From Desulfosporosinus acidiphilus SJ4 (GTDB lineage Bacteria; Bacillota; Desulfitobacteriia; Desulfitobacteriales; Desulfitobacteriaceae): 64,000 nt of DNA. Positions 31,301-39,411 of this stretch are shown piece by piece (positions within the stretch are counted from its first letter, which is position 1; every line of letters begins with the position of its first letter). The notes beneath the pieces were generated by a model. It had not been told where the DNA came from. It did not search any database and was given only the letters and a program-made list of their open reading frames with translations. The translations under genes were made by a program, and so were the position numbers. The DNA is taken from contig NC_018068.1 in NCBI RefSeq assembly GCF_000255115.2, positions 3,691,977 through 3,755,976 on the forward strand, written 5' to 3'.

Positions 31301-31489
31301 ATGTCAAGACGACGCAAGAGCATGATGTCTTATCAGTTAAAAGAGCAAATCGCTCAAGAGTTAGGTTTTGCTGGAACCCTTCACCAAGAAGGTTTCGGAG
31401 GAGTTTCTTCAAGGGACTGTGGGAATATGGTGAAAATGGCTATTGAATTGGCCGAGCGTAACCTTCCTGGGAATAAAACAACAACTTAA
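31301..31489 (+). CDS. Alpha/beta-type small acid-soluble spore protein
   Basis: SASPs coat and protect spore DNA. The 62-residue product has the family pattern: KEQIAQELGF, then a Gly/Ser-rich stretch ending SSRDCGNMVKMAIELAER (compare the canonical GGxxTxRxNGxxGGxMVxxMIxxxE). Start ATG follows GGGAGGATTCCAC. Cys in place of the usual Asn-Gly neighbourhood is a small oddity. A perfect palindromic terminator follows. Expression is expected in the forespore; a sigma-G promoter was not identified with confidence. Confidence 0.88.
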   Translation: MSRRRKSMMSYQLKEQIAQELGFAGTLHQEGFGGVSSRDCGNMVKMAIELAERNLPGNKTTT

Positions 31490-31522
31490 TCTCCAAGCTA
31501 TTTTTAAAAATAGCGACTTGTC

Positions 31523-31548
31523 AAGAACCGAGCAATTGCTCGGTTCTT
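31523..31548 (+). terminator. Perfect palindromic terminator after the SASP gene
   Basis: AAGAACCGAGCAA and TTGCTCGGTTCTT are exact inverse complements with no spacer, giving an 11-bp stem with a 4-base apex. The tail is TTC-rich rather than a clean T-run. It begins 34 bases after the SASP stop. Confidence 0.7.
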
Positions 31549-31708
31549 CGCATTTCTGAATCAGCTCCAATGATTTTCCCGCTAGAAAAGCTTTGGTACG
31601 TTTTTCTTGAGGCCTGCCAAGAGATACTGCTCTGCTTGGATTTCCGATAGTATAGCAACAGAATTAGCCAGATATCCCTTTAGGATTTCCGGCTAACTAA
31701 GCTAAAGG

Positions 31709-31810
31709 TTATTCTTTACTAATTTCTTTTTTATGAGCCATAGTAATATAACATAAACCATAACCTAAAACTGAAAAGACTGAGGCCGTAAGAAAAAAAT
31801 CAAAACTCAT
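31709..31810 (-). CDS. Candidate 33-residue single-span membrane peptide
   Basis: An ATG frame encodes MSFDFFLTASVFSVLGYGL followed by CYITMAHKKEISKE: one hydrophobic helix of about 20 residues and a short charged, positive-inside tail. AAGG lies ten bases before the ATG. It is 66 bases after the lipoprotein gene on the same strand, so it could be the last gene of the response regulator-kinase-lipoprotein operon. No family recognised; coding status is an inference from composition and position. Confidence 0.45.
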   Translation of the reverse strand: MSFDFFLTASVFSVLGYGLCYITMAHKKEISKE

Positions 31811-31876
31811 CTCTTTTATACCTTCCCATTTTAGTTTCTGCCAATGGCCAATGTCGTTTTAATTATCACGTCAAGT

Positions 31877-33340
31877 TTAGTTAAATCTTTGAGCTCCATA
31901 TGCCAGGAAAGCCTTCTCCCAATTATCAACATAAGATCCGGTAGCCCATTCAGACATAATCACTGCCTCCCCTTCTTTCAATTTTAGGTCAGTCAGGGGT
32001 TCGCGATCTAACCGGTCGTTAGTTATTCCATAGACATATAGCTCAGTTTTGGTTGTAATTAAGGCGATGTCCCGATTAGGTGAAGTAAACGCATCCGTTG
32101 CATCGGGTATTCGGTCTTTGATATTTTGCCAGCTCAGACACAAAGTATCGTAGGAAATCATTTTAGCAGGCGGGATCAGATTGACATTATAGTCTATGTA
32201 ACGGGGGGATCCTTCATATTGATAGTTTACCCTTCCCTGGAGATACCAATGCCCATTTTTGCGGGCCAGTCCAAAATTCTCTCCACTCCGGTCATTATCC
32301 TTTGGCAAAATTCCTTCGTTTTTTAAGGCTTGAAGGACTTGCGCTCTAGCATTGTTATAAACGTTCGAACCGCCATTTTCCAGCAAGTCAGATATTTTAA
32401 CACCTTCCTGAGCTGAGATTTTGTCGACAGGTAATACTTGCAATTGATCGACACCATCAATTTTATTTTCTATGGTAACGTAATCATTACCTACATAATC
32501 GATAATTCTTTGCTGGTTTTTCTCGGAAACAACCGATTTGTTCGTTTTCATAGTTTTTGATTGGTTTTCCAAGATCTTTGTCGAAATGTCGTGTGCCGAT
32601 AATTCATCGTCTTTTAAAGCTCCAGTGATTACTTTTTGTGCTTGTAGCACCCAGAACCCACTACTCCTGGGGAAAAAAATGTTGGGTCCCATCAATACCG
32701 GATGAAGTTTTTTAGCACTGGCCGCTAACCAGAGAGTCTGATAAGTTTCATCATTACCTTCAGGAATTTTCAATCCTAATAACACGCCAGATATTGCCGA
32801 CTTACTCGATTGTTTTAGATTAGGGCCATTAGGATTCATGACGATTAACGAATTATCTGCTTGATCCGATACTTTTTGCAGAAGCAAAACTTTATTTTGC
32901 ACTAAGGCTATTAGTTTTGAATCATTAATTCTTATAAATTCTCCTAAAAAACTCTCAGACGTTGATACTGTGGTTACCTCAACTATCTTATTATCTGGAA
33001 CTAAGCTGCTTGGCAGCATCAGATATTTAGTCATCAAATAATTTGTAGCATTTACTTTTTTGATCTTATAGGAAGGACTGTTCCAGACATAATCTCCAAG
33101 TATAGCAACATCACGGGTGAATTGAGCAGTGTTGCCAACCCAATTTTCTTCTTTCCTCCCACTCTGCCCGCCGGCACTCAAGTCTTGGAGCACAATCCAT
33201 TTTCCTTCCAGAGGGCATATATTACTGATTGGCGGAACAATCTTCCCCGCAGTTGTCCAAGACATCTTTGTACATCCACCAAGCAAGAGAAGCAAAAACA
33301 CCATCAGCAGAAGCTTAAAAAGCTTAAATAGTTTAACCAT
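31877..33340 (-). CDS. Predicted lipoprotein of a two-component operon, unknown function
   Basis: 487 residues with a lipoprotein signal: basic start, hydrophobic run, lipobox LLGGC with the acylated Cys near residue 23. The mature part is mixed alpha/beta; a region around 300-400 (NNARAQVLQALKNEGILPKDN, then GHWYLQGRVNYQYEG) looks like a secreted ligand-binding or stress-sensing domain, but I recognise no family. Its ATG overlaps the kinase stop by eight bases, so it is translated with the kinase; a sensory or effector role for that system is inferred. Confidence 0.8.
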   Translation of the reverse strand: MVKLFKLFKLLLMVFLLLLLGGCTKMSWTTAGKIVPPISNICPLEGKWIVLQDLSAGGQSGRKEENWVGNTAQFTRDVAILGDYVWNSPSYKIKKVNATNYLMTKYLMLPSSLVPDNKIVEVTTVSTSESFLGEFIRINDSKLIALVQNKVLLLQKVSDQADNSLIVMNPNGPNLKQSSKSAISGVLLGLKIPEGNDETYQTLWLAASAKKLHPVLMGPNIFFPRSSGFWVLQAQKVITGALKDDELSAHDISTKILENQSKTMKTNKSVVSEKNQQRIIDYVGNDYVTIENKIDGVDQLQVLPVDKISAQEGVKISDLLENGGSNVYNNARAQVLQALKNEGILPKDNDRSGENFGLARKNGHWYLQGRVNYQYEGSPRYIDYNVNLIPPAKMISYDTLCLSWQNIKDRIPDATDAFTSPNRDIALITTKTELYVYGITNDRLDREPLTDLKLKEGEAVIMSEWATGSYVDNWEKAFLAYGAQRFN

Positions 33341-34727
33341 TCAGGTTCACCCCTTTTGGCAGGGTGACAATAACCTTTGTTCCTTGATTGACAACACTCT
33401 CGATTTCTAATTTGCCCCCCATGAGACTGACAATCTCCTCACAAATTGACAACCCAATCCCATTTTTAGAACGAGAGCTCTTCCCTTTATAAAATTTCTC
33501 TTTGACCATTGGCAGTTCATCTGCACGGATTCCGCATCCATTGTCAGAAATTGAAATTTCTAATTCTTTTTCCAGAACTTTAGCTTGAAAAGCAATCCAT
33601 CCTCCCGGGGAATTAAAGTTAAACGCATTATCTATAATATTAATAAACAACTGTTTCAAACGGTTGGCATCTGCCAGTATCCTTGGTAAATTTTCCGGAT
33701 ATTGTACTGTGAAGCAAATATTCTCCCGCACAGCTCTAGGAGTCAACTGTTTATGAATATATTCCATGAGATTTCCCAGATCAATTTCCTCATTCTGCAG
33801 TTTGATTCGCCCCGACACAAATTTAGAAAAATCTAGGAGTTCTTCCACCATATGTGTTAAACGTTCACTCTCTTTAGCAATAATACTTAAGCCATCATTG
33901 AGAGTTTCTTTCTTCTGAAATTTTTCATTTTGCAGGGTAATCGCCCAGCCCAAAATTGAGGTTAACGGAGTACGAAGTTCATGAGACACGGAAGAAATAA
34001 AGTCATTTTTTAACTGTTCCTTCTTAACAATTTCATCAGCCATATAATTCAAGGTGTCTGAAAGCTTGCCAATTTCATCGTCATGAGTTTTATGACTCCG
34101 CGCTTGAAAGTTGCCTGCAGCCATTTCTTGAGCAGCTTCAGTCACTTCTTGCAACGGCACTATAATAGTATTCGCTAGGAAGATACTGATTAACCCCACT
34201 ATAACGATGACAATAATGCCAATAGCAATGAAAATAACCGCCGTATTTTGTATATCTTGATCTACTGCACGTAACGAGCTGATAAATCGCAAGGCACCCA
34301 CGATTTGATCTTTGGCCTTTAAAGGGTAGGCAACAGCCATAACTTTTTGTCCGCTTAAGGTTCCAATCCATTTCCCGGTTTTACCCGTTAAGGCATCATG
34401 TATATCGCTGAAAACAGCCTTCTCAGAAGGAATCGTCCCCTGGGAATCCATAACGATATTGCCGTCTTTGTCAACAATCTCAACCTCTGCATTACTCTGA
34501 TTCCAGAAGGCATCTACGTTATAAAGGACATTTTCTTTCAGGGAAGTGTCAGAAAAATATTTGGCATATAAATCAGCGGAAATTTTGATCTGATTGGTAA
34601 GACTTCCTTCCAAACTACCATAGTAATTGCGCTGAACAGTATAAATAAGAAGCAGTTCCAAAATTAAAACCGTAATAATAATGACCATCATAAAATTGGC
34701 CGTGAGTCTTGCTCTTATCCCACTCAT
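33333..34727 (-). CDS. Membrane sensor histidine kinase with dCache/PAS-like extracytoplasmic domain and HAMP
   Basis: 464 residues: TM1 (about 10-30), an extracytoplasmic sensor domain (about 31-165), TM2 (about 168-190), HAMP (NTIIVPLQEVTEAAQEMAAG), HisKA with the phosphorylated His in ISSVSHELRTPLTS and HATPase (NAFNFNSPGG, DNGCGI, KNGIGLSICEEIVSLMGG). Family resembles PhoR/ResE kinases. It follows the response regulator by one base and overlaps the lipoprotein. The signal is unknown. Confidence 0.93.
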   Translation of the reverse strand: MSGIRARLTANFMMVIIITVLILELLLIYTVQRNYYGSLEGSLTNQIKISADLYAKYFSDTSLKENVLYNVDAFWNQSNAEVEIVDKDGNIVMDSQGTIPSEKAVFSDIHDALTGKTGKWIGTLSGQKVMAVAYPLKAKDQIVGALRFISSLRAVDQDIQNTAVIFIAIGIIVIVIVGLISIFLANTIIVPLQEVTEAAQEMAAGNFQARSHKTHDDEIGKLSDTLNYMADEIVKKEQLKNDFISSVSHELRTPLTSILGWAITLQNEKFQKKETLNDGLSIIAKESERLTHMVEELLDFSKFVSGRIKLQNEEIDLGNLMEYIHKQLTPRAVRENICFTVQYPENLPRILADANRLKQLFINIIDNAFNFNSPGGWIAFQAKVLEKELEISISDNGCGIRADELPMVKEKFYKGKSSRSKNGIGLSICEEIVSLMGGKLEIESVVNQGTKVIVTLPKGVNLNG

Positions 34728-34728
34728 C

Positions 34729-35427
34729 TTAAGACTCCCGCTGCCATCGGTACCCGGACCCCCAGACAGTCTTAATGTACGCAGGCTGTGAAGGATTATC
34801 CTCTATTTTCTCCCGCAAACGCCTGATATGCACATCCAGTGTTTTAGTATCACCGAAATAATCTTCTCCCCAGACAGCATTTAGCATCTCGTTGCGCTTA
34901 AGCGCCTTCTCTGGGTTTTCCATAAATACTTTTAATAATGAAAATTCTGTAGGAGTCAGTTCAATCTCAATCTCCTGTTTGAAAAATTTGTTAGAAGTGA
35001 TATCTAAGCACAGTTCACCACAGGTTATAACTTGTTTTGTCTCTTTGGGTATAACCCGCCTTCGAAGTACTGCTTTGATTCGAGCAATTAATTCAAAGGG
35101 ATTAAATGGTTTCACCATATAATCATCAGCACCAAGTTCCAAGCCTAAAATCTTGTCAGTATCCTGGCCTTTCGCCGTCAGGATAATTACCAATGTTTCC
35201 GGTGCAGATACACGAATCTGTTGACAAACTTCCAAGCCGCCAATACCAGGCAGCATGAGATCAAGAACGACAACCTCAGGACAGAAGGTCTTCAGTTTGG
35301 GGAGAGCTTCTTCACCGGTAATTGCTTCATCAACCTGATATCCGGCTGCAAATAGGTTAAGTGTAATAAAGCGCCTGATAGATTCTTCATCTTCAACGAC
35401 TAGTATTTTCGTCTTCTTCTCGTTCAT
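34729..35427 (-). CDS. OmpR/PhoB-family response regulator
   Basis: 232 residues: receiver domain with acidic pocket VVEDEES, phosphorylatable Asp56 (VVVLDLMLPG), Thr and Lys switch residues (ILTAKGQDTD, DDYMVKPFNP), then a C-terminal winged helix (ELTPTEFSLLKVFMENPEKALKR, DVHIRRLREKIE, VWGSGYRW). Partner of the kinase directly downstream. Target genes are not known; the lipoprotein in the same operon is one candidate. Confidence 0.95.
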   Translation of the reverse strand: MNEKKTKILVVEDEESIRRFITLNLFAAGYQVDEAITGEEALPKLKTFCPEVVVLDLMLPGIGGLEVCQQIRVSAPETLVIILTAKGQDTDKILGLELGADDYMVKPFNPFELIARIKAVLRRRVIPKETKQVITCGELCLDITSNKFFKQEIEIELTPTEFSLLKVFMENPEKALKRNEMLNAVWGEDYFGDTKTLDVHIRRLREKIEDNPSQPAYIKTVWGSGYRWQRES

Positions 35428-35628
35428 CAGACCACTCCATTTATCAGCTATTGGCAGGTTCTTCTGTTGCCTGCTCTTTTATTGTAAATCAAATTGTTCT
35501 CAGTTGGGGATTTATTTTCCACATTGTCATTCTCACATGCTTGTCTTTTTATCTGGTTATTAATACAATACACTTTTTAGTCCCCTTCTTTTTTACAAAG
35601 TTCTTAAAAATATTTACGAAATAATTAA

Positions 35629-35669
35629 GAAAAAAGGAGACGAGCAAACTTTCTTGTTAGCTCGTCTCC
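35629..35669 (-). terminator. Strong intrinsic terminator of the nucleoside importer operon
   Basis: On the minus strand GGAGACGAGC and GCTCGTCTCC form a perfect 10-bp stem around 14 bases, followed by TTTTTTC. It is about 140 bases after the last permease stop. Confidence 0.9.
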
Positions 35670-35707
35670 TGATCCGTTTAGTACGTTAGTGTTAACTTAG
35701 TTCGATA

Positions 35708-35723
35708 GTGAACTCGTTCAGCT
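35708..35723. repeat. 16-base repeat, copy 1
   Basis: GTGAACTCGTTCAGCT, identical to 43251-43266; the core TGAAC TC GTTCA is a small palindrome. In both places it lies just downstream of, or at, the 3' end of an accessory gene cluster. Confidence 0.6.
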
Positions 35724-35732
35724 AAAGGCGAA

Positions 35733-35794
35733 TATCGGGGCTTCGGTGACGAAAGTGTCCTGTGGACAGCTTTGCCGAAAACCCCTAGCCGATA
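35733..35794. repeat. Complex hairpin element after the importer operon
   Basis: Three nested helices can be drawn: TATCGG (35733-35738) with CCGATA (35789-35794), TTCGG (35742-35746) with CCGAA (35775-35779), and TGTCC (35756-35760) with GGACA (35764-35768), with GG/CC pairs between the first two. It is a REP-like or 3'-UTR structure placed 15 bases after the permease stop on the minus strand. Confidence 0.55.
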
Positions 35795-35808
35795 ACAATA
35801 TATCTCTA

Positions 35809-36741
35809 TCAGCGTTCCTCACGCGAATAAGGAATTCCCAAGGCGGCCGGAGTCCCTGAACGCCTGGTTTTTGTTTCTCTCGTCGTAATTACCAAAACTA
35901 TAAACGTAAAAATATAAGGAAGCATCTGCAAAAAATAGGACGGAATCATCACTCCAAGAGCTTGAAGATGTAAGCCCAGTGAAGCGATAACACCAAACAG
36001 CCAGGCTCCAAGCAAAGCACGGACAGGATCCCAGACAGCAAAGATAACCAGGGCTACAGCAATCCAGCCTCGGCCTGCCGACATGTTTTCAACCCAGGAA
36101 GGAGAATAGGCCAGAGATAGATAGGCTCCCCCGGCACCGGCAAACATGCCTCCTATAATCACTGCCGCATAGCGAACCAGAAAAATATTATGTCCCATGG
36201 CATCGACCGCCGACGGATTCTCCCCTGCCGCTCTAAGGAGAAGACCGGCTTTTGTCTTATAAAAGATAAACCAAAGTATAATGACAAGAATTACGCTTAG
36301 GTAAACCAGCAGGTCTTGGTTAAAGAGAATTTTGCCGATGATGGGAACTTGAGAAAGTACCGGTACAGCAACGGCCTTGAAGGTAGATGTCGGTGGAATT
36401 CCGACGAGCGTTCGACCAAGAAAAGCAGATAAGCCCGTGCCAAAAATCGTTAAAGCTAAGCCGCTCGCCACTTGATTGGCCCGAAAAACAATCGTTATCA
36501 CCGCATGAATCAGAGCCATAAGTCCACCCGCAATGATTGCCACTAATAAACCCAGCCATTTATTCTGAGCAAACGTCCCTACATAAAAAGCACTTACTGC
36601 CCCCACGAGCATCATACCTTCAACACCCAGATTCAAAATGCCGGCCCGCTCAGTGATAACCTCACCCAAAGAAGCATACAAAATCGGAGTGCCGGCAACG
36701 ACCCCGGAAGCAAGGATGGCGATTAAATAGTTAAGATCCAT
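35809..36741 (-). CDS. Nucleoside ABC importer permease (NupQ/YufQ type)
   Basis: 310 residues, about eight to ten membrane segments, of the BPD_transp_2 family used for nucleosides and branched-chain amino acids. Landmarks: ERAGILNLGVEGMMLVGA, GLALTIFGTGLSAFLGR and RAAGENPSAVDAMG. The neighbouring BMP-type lipoprotein and double-domain ATPase point to nucleoside uptake. Starts five bases before the end of the other permease gene's gap; last gene of the operon, followed by a hairpin element and a strong terminator. Confidence 0.92.
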   Translation of the reverse strand: MDLNYLIAILASGVVAGTPILYASLGEVITERAGILNLGVEGMMLVGAVSAFYVGTFAQNKWLGLLVAIIAGGLMALIHAVITIVFRANQVASGLALTIFGTGLSAFLGRTLVGIPPTSTFKAVAVPVLSQVPIIGKILFNQDLLVYLSVILVIILWFIFYKTKAGLLLRAAGENPSAVDAMGHNIFLVRYAAVIIGGMFAGAGGAYLSLAYSPSWVENMSAGRGWIAVALVIFAVWDPVRALLGAWLFGVIASLGLHLQALGVMIPSYFLQMLPYIFTFIVLVITTRETKTRRSGTPAALGIPYSREER

Positions 36742-36745
36742 ACCA

Positions 36746-37819
36746 TCATGCCTTCTTTCTTACTAAACGATAATTATTAAACATCTCCCCAGCCAGCACG
36801 AAGAATAGAATCGAACCCTGAAACATAGAAACCATACTGGAAGGGAATCCGGAGGTCTGCAAACTATAACCCCCTACCAGCAATCCGCCCATCAAAAAGG
36901 ATACAAGGAGAATACTAATGGGATTTAGACGCGCCAACAAGGCTATAAGTATGGCCGTATAACCATAACCCGGAGAAATGGTCTGTTGGAGGCGGTGAAG
37001 GACGCCTGAAACCTCAGCCATTCCGGCGATTCCCGATATGGCTCCGCTTAAAAACATAACCATTAAAACGTTTTTAATATAACTCATCCCCGCATAATCG
37101 GCCGCTTTGCGGCTTGAACCACTGACACGTATCTCATATCCCCATTTGGAATATTTAAGAATGAAAAACAGGACAACCGCGATGATAAGCATCAAGAAAA
37201 AAGCAAAACTGATCCGAGTGTTTCCAAAAACAGGAATCGTACCACTTTCCGAAAACTGTTTGGTAAGGGGAAAGTTATTTCCTTTCGGATCCTTCCACGG
37301 ACCATATACAAGATAGGCAATCCAAAGATAAGCAACATAGTTTAGCAAGAGTGAGCTGATGGTTTCATTAACATTCCAAAAGGCTTTCGGTAAAGCCGGA
37401 ATTAAGCTCCATAGTCCTCCGCAAATAAACCCTGCGATCAGCATCAAGGGAAGAAGCACTAGTTTAGGCAGAGACGGAAAAAAGAGAGCGAAATAGGTAG
37501 CACCGAAAGCTCCCATGTAAAATTGGCCTTCCGCTCCGATATTCCATAATTGCATCCGGAAAGCCAGAGAAACCCCCAGGGAGCATAAGGCAAGGGGAAT
37601 CATTTCTACAATAGTTTCACTTAAGCCATAGATAGAACCTACCGAAGATTGGAATATTTCGCTATAAAGCTCCAAGGGGTTTTTCCCGGTGATCAGCACA
37701 AAAAGACCTGCAAAGATTAAACCCAAGATGATGGAAGTTACAGAGATGACAACCTTCTTTCCCCCTGAACTTGTATTTGTTTTTCTAATCTCCCAATTTC
37801 CCATCGTTTTACGCTTCAT
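36746..37819 (-). CDS. Nucleoside ABC importer permease (NupP/YufP type)
   Basis: 357 residues, the longer partner permease. About ten membrane segments; landmarks WNIGAEGQFYMGAFGATYFAL, NVNETISSLLLNYVAYLWI and RVSGSSRKAADYAGM match the family. The N-terminus is a 25-residue basic cytoplasmic stretch. The ATG overlaps the ATPase stop by 11 bases. It forms the transmembrane channel with the gene at 35809. Confidence 0.92.
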   Translation of the reverse strand: MKRKTMGNWEIRKTNTSSGGKKVVISVTSIILGLIFAGLFVLITGKNPLELYSEIFQSSVGSIYGLSETIVEMIPLALCSLGVSLAFRMQLWNIGAEGQFYMGAFGATYFALFFPSLPKLVLLPLMLIAGFICGGLWSLIPALPKAFWNVNETISSLLLNYVAYLWIAYLVYGPWKDPKGNNFPLTKQFSESGTIPVFGNTRISFAFFLMLIIAVVLFFILKYSKWGYEIRVSGSSRKAADYAGMSYIKNVLMVMFLSGAISGIAGMAEVSGVLHRLQQTISPGYGYTAILIALLARLNPISILLVSFLMGGLLVGGYSLQTSGFPSSMVSMFQGSILFFVLAGEMFNNYRLVRKKA

Positions 37820-39329
37820 GAAGATCTACCTTTCTTTTGCCGGCCATCATCAGACCTATTTCTTCACGTGATGTTTCATTCGGCTTAACGACGCCCATGA
37901 TCTCCCCTTCGTGCATTACCATGATGCGATCCGTCATGGAAAGGATATCTTCCAAGTCTTCCGAAATAAGGAGCACGGTCTTACCTTTTTCACTCTCACC
38001 TATCAGCAAACGTCTCACATAATCCGTGGCACCGATGTCAAGACCGCGCATGGGATACACAGCAATAATCAATTTTGGATCAGAATCAATTTCCCGTGCC
38101 AAAAGGAGTTTCTGGATATTTCCGCCCGACATCATTTTGACGGGATTGGTCATGCTCGCTAACCTAACATCGAATTTTTTAATTAACTGTTCGCAATCGT
38201 TTTTAACTTTATCCCAGGAGATAAAAGCACCGGGATACTTGCGATAGCTTTTAAGGGCTACATTTTCATGAGCGTTGAGATCCGTTACCAGACCGGTAGT
38301 CATACGATCCTCCGGTACATAACTGATGCCAAGGTCAATACGCTTTTTGCGGCCTGATTTTGTACAGTCCTTACCGCAGAAAGAGATAGTTCCTTGCTTT
38401 GCAGAACGCAGGCCTGCCACCGTTTCCGCCAGTTCTTTCTGCCCGTTACCGTCAACGCCGGCTATACCGAGGATTTCTCCTTTATATATATCCATTGAAA
38501 TATTTTTCAATTTTAATAAGCCATTGTCCCCTAAGGCTGAAATATTAGCCAACGTCATAAGCTTATCCGTTTTCAAAGACAACGTCTTAGCGGTTGCGGA
38601 AGAAATATCTCTGCCAACCATCATTTTAGCAAGTTCTTTTTCAGTGGTATTTTTCGTTTGAACAGTACCAATAGATCTCCCGTCCCGGAGGACAGTGATA
38701 GAATCCGTATTTTCCATAACCTCGTTCATTTTATGAGAGATAATGACGATAGATTTGCCGCTTTCGGCCATCTTTTGCAGGGTACTATAGAGCGCCTTGG
38801 CTTCCTGTGGTGTCAATACGGCTGTTGGTTCATCGAGAATTAAGAATTTAGCCCCTAAAAGCAATAATTTAATAATTTCTACCCTTTGCTGTTCACCAAC
38901 GGAAAGCTGCCAAATTTTCGCCTTGGGGTCAATGGAAAGTCCAAAAGCCTCCGATTGCTCAATAATTTGCTTTTGGATCTCTTTAAGATTGTATATTTGT
39001 TTCAAACCTTTAATACTCAGCATGATATTTTCAGCCACTGTAAAGGGCTGGACAAGCTTAAAATGCTGATGGACCATACCGATGCCCCTATTGACAGCAT
39101 CTTTAGGCGAAGAAAATTCAACATTCTTTCCTTCAATATATATTTCGCCCCCATCGGGCCGGTACAACCCCGTCAGTACGCTCATCAGCGTACTTTTCCC
39201 CGCTCCATTCTCACCAAGCAGAGCGTGAATTTCACCTTGGTTAACAACTAGAGAAACTTGATCATTTGCCAAGATACCCGGGAACTCTTTCGTAATATTG
39301 CGCATTTCCACCATGGGTGTATTCCCCAT
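37809..39329 (-). CDS. Nucleoside ABC importer ATPase with two nucleotide-binding domains (NupO/YufO type)
   Basis: About 506 residues with two ATPase modules, typical of sugar/nucleoside importers. Module 1: Walker A GENGAGKST, signature LSVGEQQRVEI, Walker B LILDEPTAVL, H-loop IISHK. Module 2: GVDGNGQKE in place of a normal Walker A, signature MSGGNIQKLLLAREI and LIIAVYPMRGLDIGA, the usual degenerate second site of this family. I start at MGNTPMVEM, preceded by AAAGGGTGA. Lies between the bmp lipoprotein and permease genes. Confidence 0.94.
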   Translation of the reverse strand: MGNTPMVEMRNITKEFPGILANDQVSLVVNQGEIHALLGENGAGKSTLMSVLTGLYRPDGGEIYIEGKNVEFSSPKDAVNRGIGMVHQHFKLVQPFTVAENIMLSIKGLKQIYNLKEIQKQIIEQSEAFGLSIDPKAKIWQLSVGEQQRVEIIKLLLLGAKFLILDEPTAVLTPQEAKALYSTLQKMAESGKSIVIISHKMNEVMENTDSITVLRDGRSIGTVQTKNTTEKELAKMMVGRDISSATAKTLSLKTDKLMTLANISALGDNGLLKLKNISMDIYKGEILGIAGVDGNGQKELAETVAGLRSAKQGTISFCGKDCTKSGRKKRIDLGISYVPEDRMTTGLVTDLNAHENVALKSYRKYPGAFISWDKVKNDCEQLIKKFDVRLASMTNPVKMMSGGNIQKLLLAREIDSDPKLIIAVYPMRGLDIGATDYVRRLLIGESEKGKTVLLISEDLEDILSMTDRIMVMHEGEIMGVVKPNETSREEIGLMMAGKRKVDLHEA

Positions 39330-39352
39330 CGCTCTCACCCTTTCAACATTAT

Positions 39353-39383
39353 CGCAAACCGGCGAGAGACTCGCCGGTTTGCG
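39353..39383 (-). promoter_or_regulatory. 14-bp perfect stem between the binding protein and ATPase genes
   Basis: CGCAAACCGGCGAG and CTCGCCGGTTTGCG are exact inverse complements around AGA. No T-run follows on the minus strand, so it is not an intrinsic terminator. A stable intercistronic hairpin here would protect the upstream mRNA from 3' exonucleases and give more binding protein than ATPase, as seen in other ABC importer operons. Confidence 0.7.
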
Positions 39384-39411
39384 GATAACATCATCCTTCT
39401 GTTATAACCGA

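Larger units (their letters stand above)
35428..35808. other. Gap between the two-component operon and the nucleoside importer
   Basis: No gene. From low to high coordinate it holds the promoter region of the response regulator, an importer terminator (35629-35669), a copy of a 16-base motif GTGAACTCGTTCAGCT (35708-35723) and a complex hairpin element (35733-35794). Confidence 0.7.

Noticed and set aside
31641-31654. A fourth full copy of the dispersed repeat
   Set aside because: Only a 14-base end matches; the hairpin and the opposite end are absent.
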